DNA of 64,000 nucleotides from Metapseudomonas resinovorans DSM 21078. GTDB lineage: Bacteria > Pseudomonadota > Gammaproteobacteria > Pseudomonadales > Pseudomonadaceae. The first letter of the stretch is position 1; each line of letters opens with the position of its first letter. The stretch is from positions 100,518-164,517 of the forward strand of contig NZ_AUIE01000016.1 of NCBI RefSeq assembly GCF_000423545.1, written 5' to 3'. The position numbers and the translations under genes were made by a program. Below, in pieces: positions 25,457-33,952 of this stretch. Under the pieces are notes generated by a model. It did no database searches and was not told where the DNA came from. It saw only the letters and a list, made by a program, of their open reading frames with translations.

Positions 25457-26725
25457 TCAGAAGCGATAGGTCAGCTGCGCACCCAGGCCATGGGCGCTGT
25501 TCTTGTAGGTGGCGCTGTATGAACCCTTGATCGGGCTGGTCTGATCGATCTTGGCGTCGTCTTCCTTCAGGTAGGAGTAGGCCACGTCGACGGTCACATC
25601 GTCGTTGGGGCTCCAGGCGGCACCCAGGCTGAAGATCTTGCGATCGTCGGTGGGAATGCGCGGCGAGCGCAGCTCGTTGCGGGTCGGGGACTGGTCGTAG
25701 GCCAGGCCGGCGCGCAGGGTCCACTGCGGGTTCAGCTTGTAGGCGGCGCCGACGGCGTAGGACCAGGTGTCGCGCCAGTCCTGTTCTTCAGTGATGGTGC
25801 CGAGGGCTGGGCCGAGCAGACCGCCAACGCCCTTGTTTTCCACCTTGATCTCTTCCAGGCGGCTCCAGCGGGTCCAGGTGCTGCCGGCGAAGAGGGTCCA
25901 GGTGTCGTTCAGGTCGTGGGTGACGGAGAAGTCGACGGATTCGGGCGTTTCCAGCTCCAGCGAAGCGTCGTACTTGCCAGCGGAGCTGCCCAGGATGGGG
26001 CCGCTACCGGAGATGGTGGTGTCACCGCGCAGCTTGTAGTCCACCTTGGAGTGGTAGGTCAGGCCGAAGCGGGTGCTTGCGTTCAGTTCGTAGAGCACGC
26101 CGGCGTTGAAGCCCAGTGCGGTGTCGTCGCCCTTGACCTTCACCTTGCCGTCATTGCGGCCAATGGACAGCGGGTTGAGCACGGCGGAAGTCAGTTCGCC
26201 GTCGATGCGGTTGATGGTGGGGCCGAAGCCGACGGACAGCTGATCGTTGATGCGGTAGCTGACGGTGGGCTGCAGGGTGATTACGCGTACTTCGCTCTTG
26301 TCGCCGTAGTAACGGCCGGCGAAGCCGGTTTCGTAATCGGTGATCAGGCCGAAGGGTACGTACATGCCGAAGCCGATGGCCCATTTGTCATCGATCGGCT
26401 TGACGTAGTAACCCATCGGCACGCCCACGGTGGGAACCATGTCGCCATCGTTGCTGCCGCGGAAGGAGCTGCGGGCGTCGTCGATGTCGGTCTTGGCGAA
26501 GATCGCGGCGGCGCCGACGCTTACCTGCTCGCGCTTGAGACGGGCCATGCCGGCGGGGTTGCCATAAACGGTGGTGGCGTCATCGGCGGAGGAGGAGCGC
26601 CCGGCGAAGGCGGTACCCATGCCGCTGACGCTTTGCTCGTTGAGGGCGAAGCCAGCGGCCAGGCTGTAGCTGGAAGCGGCGCTAATGGCCAGGGCGAGGG
26701 CGGTCTTGAGGGCTCTGCTGGTCAC
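25457..26725 (-). CDS. fadL: FadL-family outer-membrane fatty acid transport protein
   Basis: Outer-membrane beta-barrel for long-chain fatty acids and other hydrophobic compounds. 422 residues: signal peptide (SRALKTALALAISAASSYSLA), then the classic AGFALNEQSVSGMGTAFAGRSSSADDATTVYGNPAGMARL plug segment containing the NPA motif, many amphipathic strands, and a C-terminal YRF with aromatic end (GLGAQLTYRF). The GTG start at 26725 follows AGGAG with 6-nt spacing; the longer frame upstream (to 26839) is not signal-like. In P. aeruginosa the neighbouring homologue takes part in oxylipin export, which may or may not apply here. Confidence 0.93.
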   Translation of the reverse strand: MTSRALKTALALAISAASSYSLAAGFALNEQSVSGMGTAFAGRSSSADDATTVYGNPAGMARLKREQVSVGAAAIFAKTDIDDARSSFRGSNDGDMVPTVGVPMGYYVKPIDDKWAIGFGMYVPFGLITDYETGFAGRYYGDKSEVRVITLQPTVSYRINDQLSVGFGPTINRIDGELTSAVLNPLSIGRNDGKVKVKGDDTALGFNAGVLYELNASTRFGLTYHSKVDYKLRGDTTISGSGPILGSSAGKYDASLELETPESVDFSVTHDLNDTWTLFAGSTWTRWSRLEEIKVENKGVGGLLGPALGTITEEQDWRDTWSYAVGAAYKLNPQWTLRAGLAYDQSPTRNELRSPRIPTDDRKIFSLGAAWSPNDDVTVDVAYSYLKEDDAKIDQTSPIKGSYSATYKNSAHGLGAQLTYRF

Positions 26726-26906
26726 GGTGAACTCCTGAACGATCGTGCAAAAGGGCGGCACGCTAACAGGATTCAGGAGGGCTTTCCAGCCTGGAAGAAT
26801 GTAAGGAAAATCCTTGTAAGATTGTCGAACAAAAGGCAAAACGATGGCATCTTCGCTGATCGTGCAGATTGCCTTGTACGCTCGTTCCTGACTGGTTGGT
26901 CAGTGA

Positions 26907-27386
26907 TCAGGCGGCCTGGCTGAGATGGGCAACATGACGCTGCCAGGCATCGATGAAGTCCCGCGGGCTGCCATCGGGCTGGAAGACCTGGCGCCAGATC
27001 ATGGCCATGCCGACCAGGTCGTCGGCGGCGGGAAGCACCAGGACGCTCGACTCCACCAGCATCCACGCGATGGCGGTGGCGTAGCGCAGGTTGACGGTCA
27101 GTTCCAGGTGCGGTGAAGCGAGGAAGGCGTGCTGGCTGGCGAGCCCGCGCACCTGGCTGGCAAGTTCCGGGTCACGGGCCAGGTGCTGGTCCCAGAGCTG
27201 CTGGTGGCGCTCATCGCTGATGCAATAGAGGCCGCGTCCCGTGCCGCCGTCCAGTGCCGCGCCGAGGGCGGACTGGCAGGCGGCAGCGCCTAGCAGCAGG
27301 CTTTCGGCGGTGGAGGAGGGGCGCTGCAGGTAGAGCAGCGTCGGTCGTATCACATGTTGGCGGAGATCGCAGGCGGCAATTCCCAT
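26907..27386 (-). CDS. Conserved hypothetical, resembles phage P5-like structural/lysozyme-type domain
   Basis: A 159-residue soluble protein. The arrangement LRQHVIRPTLLYL ... AESLLLGAAACQSALG ... GRGLYCISDERHQQLWDQHLARDPEL ... NLRYATAIAWML is like a family found in phage virion/transglycosylase-like proteins, where the first block usually reads LLGTAAQESGLG and the second GLGIYQIEPATH. Here the Glu expected in the first block is Gln (ACQSALG), so a lytic activity is doubtful. No other phage genes are nearby. It lies upstream of the fadL gene on the same strand, probably an old resident gene. Assignment is from pattern memory and tentative. Confidence 0.6.
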   Translation of the reverse strand: MGIAACDLRQHVIRPTLLYLQRPSSTAESLLLGAAACQSALGAALDGGTGRGLYCISDERHQQLWDQHLARDPELASQVRGLASQHAFLASPHLELTVNLRYATAIAWMLVESSVLVLPAADDLVGMAMIWRQVFQPDGSPRDFIDAWQRHVAHLSQAA

Positions 27387-27570
27387 ATGGCCCTCGCGAA
27401 AGGTGCCGGCGGGGCCGGGCGCTTTGGCAGCTTCTCATCGTTCTAAGGAAGGCCCCACCGGGAGCGGAGTTAGCCGCTCGATTTGAAGTCTAGTGGGATA
27501 TTTGTGCTGTAAAGGCCTGTTTTTAAACTGTTTCAGGCTTCTGGTTATTGTCTATATAGCTGCCTGTGAT

Positions 27571-27618
27571 TAAAAAACAGCCAGCAGGGCGAGGCCGCCA
27601 AGCCCATCGCCCGCTGGT
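27571..27618 (-). terminator. Terminator of the sulfurtransferase gene
   Basis: Read on the minus strand: CCAGCGGGCGA ... TCGCCCTGCTGG stem followed by CTGTTTTTTAA, starting about 10 nt past the stop at 27628. Confidence 0.8.
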
Positions 27619-27627
27619 TTCTCGGTC

Positions 27628-28482
27628 TTACTCGCCCTTGGCCTGAGGGCGGGCGGGGTTGGTGATCCACTCGCTCCAGGAGCCGGCGTAGAGCCGCGCC
27701 AGCGGGTAACCGGCGAGATTCAGGGCGAAAAGGTTGTGGCAGGCGGTGACGCCCGAACCGCAGTAGGCCACCAGCTCGTCCACCGGGCGGTCGCCGATCA
27801 TCGCGGCGAAACGTTGCTTCAGCGCCTCGGCCGGAAGGAAGCGGCCATCGCTGCCGAGGTTGTCGGTGAAGGCTGCGCATTGGGCGCCGGGGATATGGCC
27901 GGCCACCGGGTCGATGGGTTCCACTTCGCCCTTGAAGCGCGGCAGGGCGCGGGCGTCCAACAGAGTGAGGCTGGCATTGCCCAGGCGTTGCTGGAGGCTG
28001 TCGGCGTCGATCAGCAGGCTGTCGTCGGGCTGGCCTGCAAAGTTGCCCGGCTGCACGGACGGCTCCACGGCAGTCAGCGACAGACCGGCATCGCGCCAGG
28101 CCTTCAGGCCGCCATCCAGCAGGAATACGCCATCGCGCTTGCCCAGCCAGGTCAGCAGCCACCAGGCGCGGGCGGCAAAGGCGCCGGGGCCGTCGTCGTA
28201 GAGCACGATGGCGCTGTCGGCATTGACGCCCCAGTCGCGCAGCCTTGCGGCAAGTACCGCAGCGTCTGGCAGCGGATGACGGCCGGTCACACCCTTGCTC
28301 ACCGGGCCAGAGAGGTCACGCTCCAGGTCAGCGAAGCGGGCCTTGGGAATGTGACTTTCGGTGTAGCTGCGCTGGCCGTAGGCCGGGTCGTCGAGGGAGA
28401 AACGGCAGTCAAGGATGACCAGGCCCGGTTCATCCTGGCGGGCACTGAGTTGGGCAGGGCTGATGAGTTGCGCGAGCGACAT
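27628..28482 (-). CDS. sseA: 3-mercaptopyruvate sulfurtransferase
   Basis: Two-domain rhodanese that transfers sulfur from 3-mercaptopyruvate to thiophilic acceptors. 284 residues: an inactive N-terminal rhodanese domain (VILDCRFSLDDPAYG, HIPKARFADLERDLSG) and a C-terminal domain with active-site loop CGSGVTA, catalytic Cys241. That CG(S/T)GVTA loop marks mercaptopyruvate-type rather than thiosulfate-type enzymes. It lies downstream of metC in the same direction with a 105-nt gap, consistent with sulfur-amino-acid metabolism. Confidence 0.93.
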   Translation of the reverse strand: MSLAQLISPAQLSARQDEPGLVILDCRFSLDDPAYGQRSYTESHIPKARFADLERDLSGPVSKGVTGRHPLPDAAVLAARLRDWGVNADSAIVLYDDGPGAFAARAWWLLTWLGKRDGVFLLDGGLKAWRDAGLSLTAVEPSVQPGNFAGQPDDSLLIDADSLQQRLGNASLTLLDARALPRFKGEVEPIDPVAGHIPGAQCAAFTDNLGSDGRFLPAEALKQRFAAMIGDRPVDELVAYCGSGVTACHNLFALNLAGYPLARLYAGSWSEWITNPARPQAKGE

Positions 28483-28587
28483 GGCGGGGTCCTTGTCGTG
28501 ACCATTGTTGTGGCGAGCATCATAAGGACGCCCGCATGGCCTGTCGCGCGCTATTGGCGGCGGCGCGGAGCCCGCGCCGCCTGTGCG

Positions 28588-29763
28588 TCAGCGGCAGGCG
28601 CTGCGCAGGCGCTGGAAGCCGGCGTCGAGATCGGCGATCAGGTCGTCCGGATGCTCCAGGCCGATGTGCAGGCGCACCAGCGGGCCACTCGCCTTCCAGG
28701 TGGTGGCGCTGCGGTGGGCGCTGGGGTTGGTCAGCAGGATCAGGCTTTCGAAACCGCCCCAGCTGAAACCCATGCCAAACAGTTGCATGTTGTCGAGCAT
28801 GGCGCGGATAGCCTGCTCGGGCATCGCCTTGAGGACCACGCTGAACAGGCCGCACGCGCCGCTGAAGTCGCGCTTCCACAACTCATGTCCAGGGGCGCCG
28901 GGCAGTGCGGGGTAGAGGATCTGTTCCACTTCCGGTTGCTCGGCCAGCCACTGGGCGACCTTCTCCGCGTTGCGCTGGTGCCGCTCCAGACGGGTCGAGA
29001 GCGTGCGCAGGCCGCGCAGGGCGAGATAGGCATCGTCGGCACTGACTGACAGGCCGAGCTGCTTGTAGAAGCCACGCACCTGCGGGAACAGCGCTTCGGT
29101 GGTCATGATTACCCCCATCAGCACATCGGAGTGACCGACGATGTACTTGGTCGCGGCATGGATGGAGATGTCCACGCCGTGCTTGAAGGAGGCGAAATGC
29201 ACCGGCGTGCCCCAGGTGTTGTCGAGCATCACCAGGGCGCCGTGGGCATGGGCGACTTCGGCGATGCTGGGCACGTCCTGCACTTCGAAGGTGAGCGAAC
29301 CGGGGGATTCGAGGAACACCACGCGGGTGTTGGGGCGCATCAGTTCGACGATGCCACCGCCGATCAACGGATCGTAGTAGGTGGTCTCGATGCCGAAACG
29401 CTTCAGGGTTTCGTCGCAGAAGGCGCGGGTCGGGTCGTAGACCGAGTCGGTCATCAGCAGATGATCGCCAGGCTTGAGCGTGGCCAGCAGGGCCGTGGTC
29501 AGGGCGCTCAGGCCGCTGGGGGTGAGCATGGCGCCGTAGGCACCTTCCAGCTCAGCCAGGGCGCTCTCCAGGGAGCGGGTGGTGGGGTTGCCGTGGCGGC
29601 CATAGGTATTGAGGGTGCCATTTTGCGCGTGCAGGGCTTCCACGGTGGGGAAGAGCAGCGTGGAGGCGCGATAGACCGGGGTATTCACGGTGCCACCGAC
29701 GCGGCCCCGTTCGCGGCCTTCATGGGCCAGCAGCGTTTCAACATGCAGCTTGCGGTCGTCCAC
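28588..29763 (-). CDS. metC: Cystathionine beta-lyase
   Basis: PLP enzyme of the Cys/Met metabolism family that cleaves cystathionine to homocysteine, pyruvate and ammonia. 391 residues with YGRHGNPTTRSLE, TPSGLSALTTALLA, VMLDNTWGTPV and the PLP lysine K206 in SIHAATKYIVGHSDVLMG, the MetC-type context (STKYIGGHSD-like). C-terminal GFSWGGFESLI is also diagnostic. An Lrp/AsnC gene lies upstream in the same orientation with an AT-rich, Lrp-like palindrome in between, so regulation by that protein is likely. Confidence 0.93.
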   Translation of the reverse strand: MDDRKLHVETLLAHEGRERGRVGGTVNTPVYRASTLLFPTVEALHAQNGTLNTYGRHGNPTTRSLESALAELEGAYGAMLTPSGLSALTTALLATLKPGDHLLMTDSVYDPTRAFCDETLKRFGIETTYYDPLIGGGIVELMRPNTRVVFLESPGSLTFEVQDVPSIAEVAHAHGALVMLDNTWGTPVHFASFKHGVDISIHAATKYIVGHSDVLMGVIMTTEALFPQVRGFYKQLGLSVSADDAYLALRGLRTLSTRLERHQRNAEKVAQWLAEQPEVEQILYPALPGAPGHELWKRDFSGACGLFSVVLKAMPEQAIRAMLDNMQLFGMGFSWGGFESLILLTNPSAHRSATTWKASGPLVRLHIGLEHPDDLIADLDAGFQRLRSACR

Positions 29764-29897
29764 CTGGGTGTTTCCTCTGAATCCGAATGACGAGATGGGG
29801 CGGTGCCTTCCGTTAGGAGAGGCAACTGGCGTGGGGGAAAGATTACCGATGGGCGCGGGGAAATTCTTTGCTTTGATTTGCTGGGAATGGCGGTTTT

Positions 29898-29914
29898 GTA
29901 GAAGAAAAATCTAC
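29898..29914. promoter_or_regulatory. GTAGA-N7-TCTAC palindrome, candidate Lrp/AsnC site
   Basis: A 5-7-5 inverted repeat with an A-rich centre, followed by a second GTAGAAATATTTTTC motif. The roughly 65-bp block 29890-29950 is far more AT-rich than its surroundings. It lies between the metC start and the Lrp-type gene end, the expected place for Lrp control of metC. Binding is inferred. Confidence 0.5.
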
Positions 29915-29966
29915 TTATTAATTATTTTGTAGAAATATTTTTCGGTTATGCGTCGTGATGCGGAAA

Positions 29967-30443
29967 TCATGGGTCGCCGGCCTGCTCCAGGTGACCGAGT
30001 GGCAGGGCCGTGGTGTGCTTGATCACTTCCATGGCGAAGCCGGAGCTGACGTCGGACAGGTCGGCAACGCGGATCAGGCGCTTGTACACCGCGTCATAGC
30101 CCTTGATGTCGGGCACCACGATCTTCAGCAGGTAGTCCACGTCCCCGGTCATGCGGTAGATCTCGACGATCTCGGGGATGTCGCGGGTGCCTTCGATGAA
30201 CTGGCGGGTCCAGTCGTCGCTATGGCGGCTGGTGCGGATGGTGACGAATACGGTGACCCCGAGCTTGAGCCGTTCGGCATCGCAAAGCGCCACCTGCTTC
30301 TGGATCACGCCGTCCTCGCGCAGCTTCTGCAAGCGCCGCCAGCAGGGCGTGGGAGAGAGGTTCACCGCCTCGGCCAGTTCCGCGAGTGAGATGGAAGCGT
30401 CCTGCTGCAGGAGGGCGATGATCTGCAGGTCTTTCTTGTCCAT
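29967..30443 (-). CDS. Lrp/AsnC family transcriptional regulator
   Basis: A 158-residue regulator: N-terminal helix-turn-helix (DKKDLQIIALLQQDASISLAELAEAVNLSPTPCWRRLQKL) and C-terminal RAM ligand-binding domain (VEIYRMTGDVDYLLKIVVPDIKGYDAVYKRLI). Starts at ATG 30443 with the standard MDKKDLQI; the longer frame to 30737 runs over the divergent plsC-like gene start and is rejected. It probably senses an amino acid and controls metC downstream. The divergent acyltransferase lies 125 nt away. Confidence 0.92.
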   Translation of the reverse strand: MDKKDLQIIALLQQDASISLAELAEAVNLSPTPCWRRLQKLREDGVIQKQVALCDAERLKLGVTVFVTIRTSRHSDDWTRQFIEGTRDIPEIVEIYRMTGDVDYLLKIVVPDIKGYDAVYKRLIRVADLSDVSSGFAMEVIKHTTALPLGHLEQAGDP

Positions 30444-30568
30444 GGGCTGGGTCCGTGCGGATGCGTTTGGTCGGGAGGCTGGCGGGCCAAGTGTGTCGAA
30501 ACGATGACAATCGGCATCATAAAGTCGCTCGTGCATGAAGTCGCGCGGGTAGAAGATGGGAGAGCTCG

Positions 30569-31378
30569 ATGCCAAGCCTGCAAATACTGAGCGAACGTGC
30601 CTCGTTGGTCCGCCGTCTTGGCGTGATCCTGGGGACTTTGTCGGTGGTTTTCTACTACTGCTGCCTGGTGCTGGTGCGCGGTCTGCTGGGGCGTCTCGAC
30701 CGCGCCTGCGTGGACCGCTATACCCGCGCCATGTCACGCCTGCTGCTGCGTCTGGTACGCATGGACCTGTCGGTGCACGGGGCGATTCCCGACTTCAACG
30801 ATGGTCGCCGCTACCTGATTCTCTGCAGCCACTCCAGCCACTACGACATTCCGGCCAGCTTCGTCGCCCTGCCGGGGTCGATCCGCATGCTGGCGAAGAA
30901 AGAGCTGTTCCGCATCCCCTTTCTCGGCCCGGCCATGCGCGCAGCGGAGTTTCCCTCCATTGACCGGCACAACCGCCGCCAGGCCCTGGCTGACCTCGAC
31001 ACCGCCCGGCGCATGATGGAGAGCGGCATCGTCCTCTGGGCCGCGCCCGAGGGCACGCGCTCCGCTGATGGTCGCCTGTTGAAGTTCAAGAAGGGCTGCT
31101 TCCACCTGGCACTGGATACCGACGCGGTGATCATCCCCGTGTCCATCCGCGGCATCCACCGCGTGCTGCCGGCGCGTACCTTCCGCCTGAACTTGGGGCA
31201 GAAGGTGGAAGTTCACGTCGGTTCGCCCATCGATGCCAGCCAGTACGGCCCGGAGCGGCTCGGTGAGCTGATGGCCGAGACTCGCGAGCGGATGGAGGGG
31301 TTGCTGGGGCAGCCGCCCGGTGACGCCACGAATCCTGTCGGCGTGACTTCCGAACTGCCGCCGGCGCGAACCTTGTAG
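30569..31378 (+). CDS. PlsC-like 1-acylglycerol-3-phosphate acyltransferase
   Basis: Membrane-associated lysophospholipid acyltransferase. 269 residues: an N-terminal hydrophobic segment (VILGTLSVVFYYCCLVLVRGLLG), the HX4D catalytic motif (H88-SSHY-D93), block II KKELFRIPFLGPAMRAAEFPSIDR, block III APEGTRSADGRLLKFKKG and block IV VIIPVSIRG. These are the four PlsC blocks in order. Substrate could be lysophosphatidate or another acyl acceptor. Its TAG stop is formed by the first bases of a REP-like palindrome. Confidence 0.9.
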   Translation: MPSLQILSERASLVRRLGVILGTLSVVFYYCCLVLVRGLLGRLDRACVDRYTRAMSRLLLRLVRMDLSVHGAIPDFNDGRRYLILCSHSSHYDIPASFVALPGSIRMLAKKELFRIPFLGPAMRAAEFPSIDRHNRRQALADLDTARRMMESGIVLWAAPEGTRSADGRLLKFKKGCFHLALDTDAVIIPVSIRGIHRVLPARTFRLNLGQKVEVHVGSPIDASQYGPERLGELMAETRERMEGLLGQPPGDATNPVGVTSELPPARTL

Positions 31379-31429
31379 GAGCTGGCTTGCCAGCGAAACG
31401 GGGCCATTTGCTGGCAAGCCAGCTCCTAC
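31375..31429. repeat. REP-like 19-bp inverted repeat overlapping the plsC stop
   Basis: GTAGGAGCTGGCTTGCCAG (31375-31393) and its exact complement at 31411-31429 flank a 17-nt loop. Bases 31376-31378 are the plsC stop codon. Same family as 5706-5751 and 48019-48081. Confidence 0.9.
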
Positions 31430-31509
31430 GGGCAATGCAGCTGCTTGCAACATGTAACGCAGGCATAGCCATTTCATTCGCCGGGCAGGGCAAAGGCTCG
31501 CCCCGGTGA

Positions 31510-32571
31510 TCAACGAATCTTCAATTTCCCGATCCGGTCATTGTCCAGGCTGCCCAGGTAGAGGTAGTCCCCCACCGGCTTGACCGAGGTCACCATGCGC
31601 AGGTGGGTGCCGCTGGTGTCGTGCAGGCTGTGGACGATCTCGCCGTTCTCGTTCAGTTGCAGCACCAGGCCGTAGGGCACCGGCTTGGGCCAGAACATGC
31701 GCGGCAGCTTGGCGATCTGCGCCTTCAGCCAGGGCTGGGTGTGCAGGAAGTCGGCATCGGCCTTGCGCGGGGAGGGCAGTGCGACCCAGAAGGTGCCTTG
31801 GTGGTCACCCTGCAGGTTGTCCGGCAGGCCCGGCAGGTTGTCGATGAACACATCGTGGGTGCCGGCCTTCTCGCCGCTCAGCCAGTAGCGGGTGATGCGG
31901 TAGCGGTAGGTTTCGTTGACCAGCACGAAATCCTCGTTGGCCGACAGCGCCACGCCGTTGGCGAAGTAGAGGTCCTTGAGCAGCACGTCGGTCTTGCCGG
32001 TGGCCGGGTCGAAGCGCATCAGGCGGCCATGGGGGCGGGCTTCCAGCAGGTCCAGCAAGTAGTCCGGCTGCTGGAACTTGCTCGAGGCGTCGGTGAAGTA
32101 GATGCGGCCGTCCTGGGCGATGTCCAGGTCGTCGGTAAAGCGGAAGGGCACGCCCTCGGCCTCGCTGGCGAGCACCGTGATCTTTCCTTGCGGGTCGATG
32201 CGCAGCAGGCCCTTGTAGGCATCGCCGACGATCAGGTTGCCGGCGGCGTCGAAGTCCATCCCCAGCGGCCGTCCGCCGGTGTCGGCGAAGGTCTCGACCT
32301 GGCCGTTCTCGGCGATGCGCACAATGCGTCCGTCATGCAGGCCGGCATAGAGGCGGCCCTGGCCGTCGACGGCAGTGTCTTCCGGGCCATGCACCTGGCC
32401 CTGGGCGACCAGCTCGGCCTTCATCAGGGTGTCGTTGGGCTCCAGCACACCGGTCATGTCCGGCGCCTTGGGTGCATCCCAGGCCAGCGGGTCGATGGGA
32501 GACGGCGTGATGGCGAGATAGACCGTCAGCGCGACGATCAGCAGGGCGAATATGCCCAGCAGCTTCTTCAT
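31510..32571 (-). CDS. SMP-30/strictosidine-synthase-like beta-propeller protein
   Basis: A 353-residue protein with an N-terminal membrane anchor or uncleaved signal (KKLLGIFALLIVALTVYLAI), then a six-bladed-propeller type domain. Typical words are GPEDTAVDGQGRLYAGLHDGRIVRI, GRPLGMDFDAAGNLIVGDAYKGLLRID, FTDDLDIAQDGRIYFTDASSKF, YFANGVALSANEDFVLVNET and DNLQGDHQGTFWVALPSPR. These match the strictosidine synthase/APMAP/lactonase group. Probably a periplasm-facing hydrolase or lactonase; the substrate is unknown. Confidence 0.88.
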   Translation of the reverse strand: MKKLLGIFALLIVALTVYLAITPSPIDPLAWDAPKAPDMTGVLEPNDTLMKAELVAQGQVHGPEDTAVDGQGRLYAGLHDGRIVRIAENGQVETFADTGGRPLGMDFDAAGNLIVGDAYKGLLRIDPQGKITVLASEAEGVPFRFTDDLDIAQDGRIYFTDASSKFQQPDYLLDLLEARPHGRLMRFDPATGKTDVLLKDLYFANGVALSANEDFVLVNETYRYRITRYWLSGEKAGTHDVFIDNLPGLPDNLQGDHQGTFWVALPSPRKADADFLHTQPWLKAQIAKLPRMFWPKPVPYGLVLQLNENGEIVHSLHDTSGTHLRMVTSVKPVGDYLYLGSLDNDRIGKLKIR

Positions 32572-32986
32572 CTTCTTGTATCCATTCAGGTGAGGGGGTG
32601 GCCGGAGCCTTGTTCTTCTTCGCGCGGGCTTTTTAGCAGTCGTCCGCCCCCGGCGCCAGGGCTGAATGTTGCGGCATTAGACAGGCCGCAGTTGACAGGC
32701 GCCGGGTGGCTTTCGCAGTATCGGTGCCTTCGCTGCATTCAACCGAGCTTTCAATGCCCGCCATCGCCTCCAACGCCGTTCTTGCCCTGGACCTCCCGGC
32801 CCAGGCGTCGGCTATTGGCGTTGCCGCGGACAAATCGAAGAAACAGTCGCTCATTTGACCGGGGCGCGCTGTCCCGTCAGATGGGCTGACAGGACAGTAG
32901 GCGCGAAGTAGGTCGATCCTTCCTCGAATCTCCCTCCCTGCATCCCTCCGACGGTGACTCTGACGGTCAACCAAAGGAGATCTGCA
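32572..32986. other. 415-nt gap between divergent genes; no gene seen
   Basis: Upstream region of the SMP-30-like gene (minus) and the DapA-like gene (plus). I see no conserved ORF or RNA element. The long minus-strand frame through it is a shadow of dapA and rnd. It likely holds both promoters. Confidence 0.6.
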
Positions 32987-33841
32987 ATGCCTGTGTTTTC
33001 TGGAATCTGGGTTGCCCTGGTAACCCCCTTCAATGAAGGCGCCATCGACTTTCCCGCCCTGCGCCGCCTGGCCCGGCACCTGCTGGACGCCGGCGTTTCC
33101 GGCCTGGTCGCCTGCGGCACCACGGGGGAGGCGGCGGCCCTGTCCAAGGATGAGCAACTGGCGGTGCTCGACGCGCTGCTCGACGAGGTGCCCGGCGACC
33201 AACTGGTGATGGGCGTGGCAGGCAACAACCTGACGGAGGTGCTGGCCTTCCAGCGCGAGGTGCAGCGCCGCCCCATCGCCGGCGTGCTGGTGCCGGCGCC
33301 TTACTACATCCGTCCGTCCCAGGACGGTCTGCTGGCCTGGTTCGGTGCCATTGCCGATGCCTCGACGGTGCCGGTGATCCTCTATGACATTCCCTATCGC
33401 ACCGGCGTGCGCCTGGAGCTGGACACCCTTCGCCAGTTGGCCCGGCACCCGCGCGTGGTGGCCATCAAGGACTGCGGCGGCAATCCGGAAACCACCCTGG
33501 CGTTGATCGCTGACGGCGAGCTGGACGTGCTGACGGGGGAGGACGGGCAGATATTCAACACCCTGTGCATGGGCGGTCGTGGAGCGATTGCCGCTTCGGC
33601 TCACATCCACCCGCAGGAGTTCGTGCGCATGGCCGATTGCATCGCCAACGGTGAACTTGCTGCCGCCAGAGTGATCTTCCAGAAACTGCAGCCGCTGATT
33701 CGCCTGGCCTTCGCCGAGCCCAATCCGGCCCCGGTGAAAAGCCTGCTGGCCATGCAAGGGCTCATCGTGGATGAGCTGCGCCTGCCCATGCAGCGCAGTT
33801 CCGCAACGCTGCTGCAGCGCCTGCGCGCCGAGCTGGCCTAG
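32987..33841 (+). CDS. 4-hydroxy-tetrahydrodipicolinate synthase family aldolase (DapA-like)
   Basis: A 284-residue class I aldolase of the DHDPS/N-acetylneuraminate lyase family. It shows VALVTPFNEGAIDFPALRRL, the GTTGEAAAL motif, VPAPYYIRPSQDGL (active-site Tyr) and the Schiff-base lysine in VVAIKDCGGNPE. ATG at 32987 with AAGGAGA upstream is preferred over an upstream in-frame ATG at 32954. It is not beside other lysine genes, so it may be the second, non-lysine paralogue common in pseudomonads. Substrate is therefore open. Confidence 0.88.
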   Translation: MPVFSGIWVALVTPFNEGAIDFPALRRLARHLLDAGVSGLVACGTTGEAAALSKDEQLAVLDALLDEVPGDQLVMGVAGNNLTEVLAFQREVQRRPIAGVLVPAPYYIRPSQDGLLAWFGAIADASTVPVILYDIPYRTGVRLELDTLRQLARHPRVVAIKDCGGNPETTLALIADGELDVLTGEDGQIFNTLCMGGRGAIAASAHIHPQEFVRMADCIANGELAAARVIFQKLQPLIRLAFAEPNPAPVKSLLAMQGLIVDELRLPMQRSSATLLQRLRAELA

Positions 33842-33952
33842 GCGCCGGCCCGCCTCACGCGAATCAGCCGCGACGGGGCGGGAGCGATGCAAGGCGCGAA
33901 GCGAGGACCCGGCGCGATATATACTGCGCGCCACTGATTCTAGGAGAGCCCT

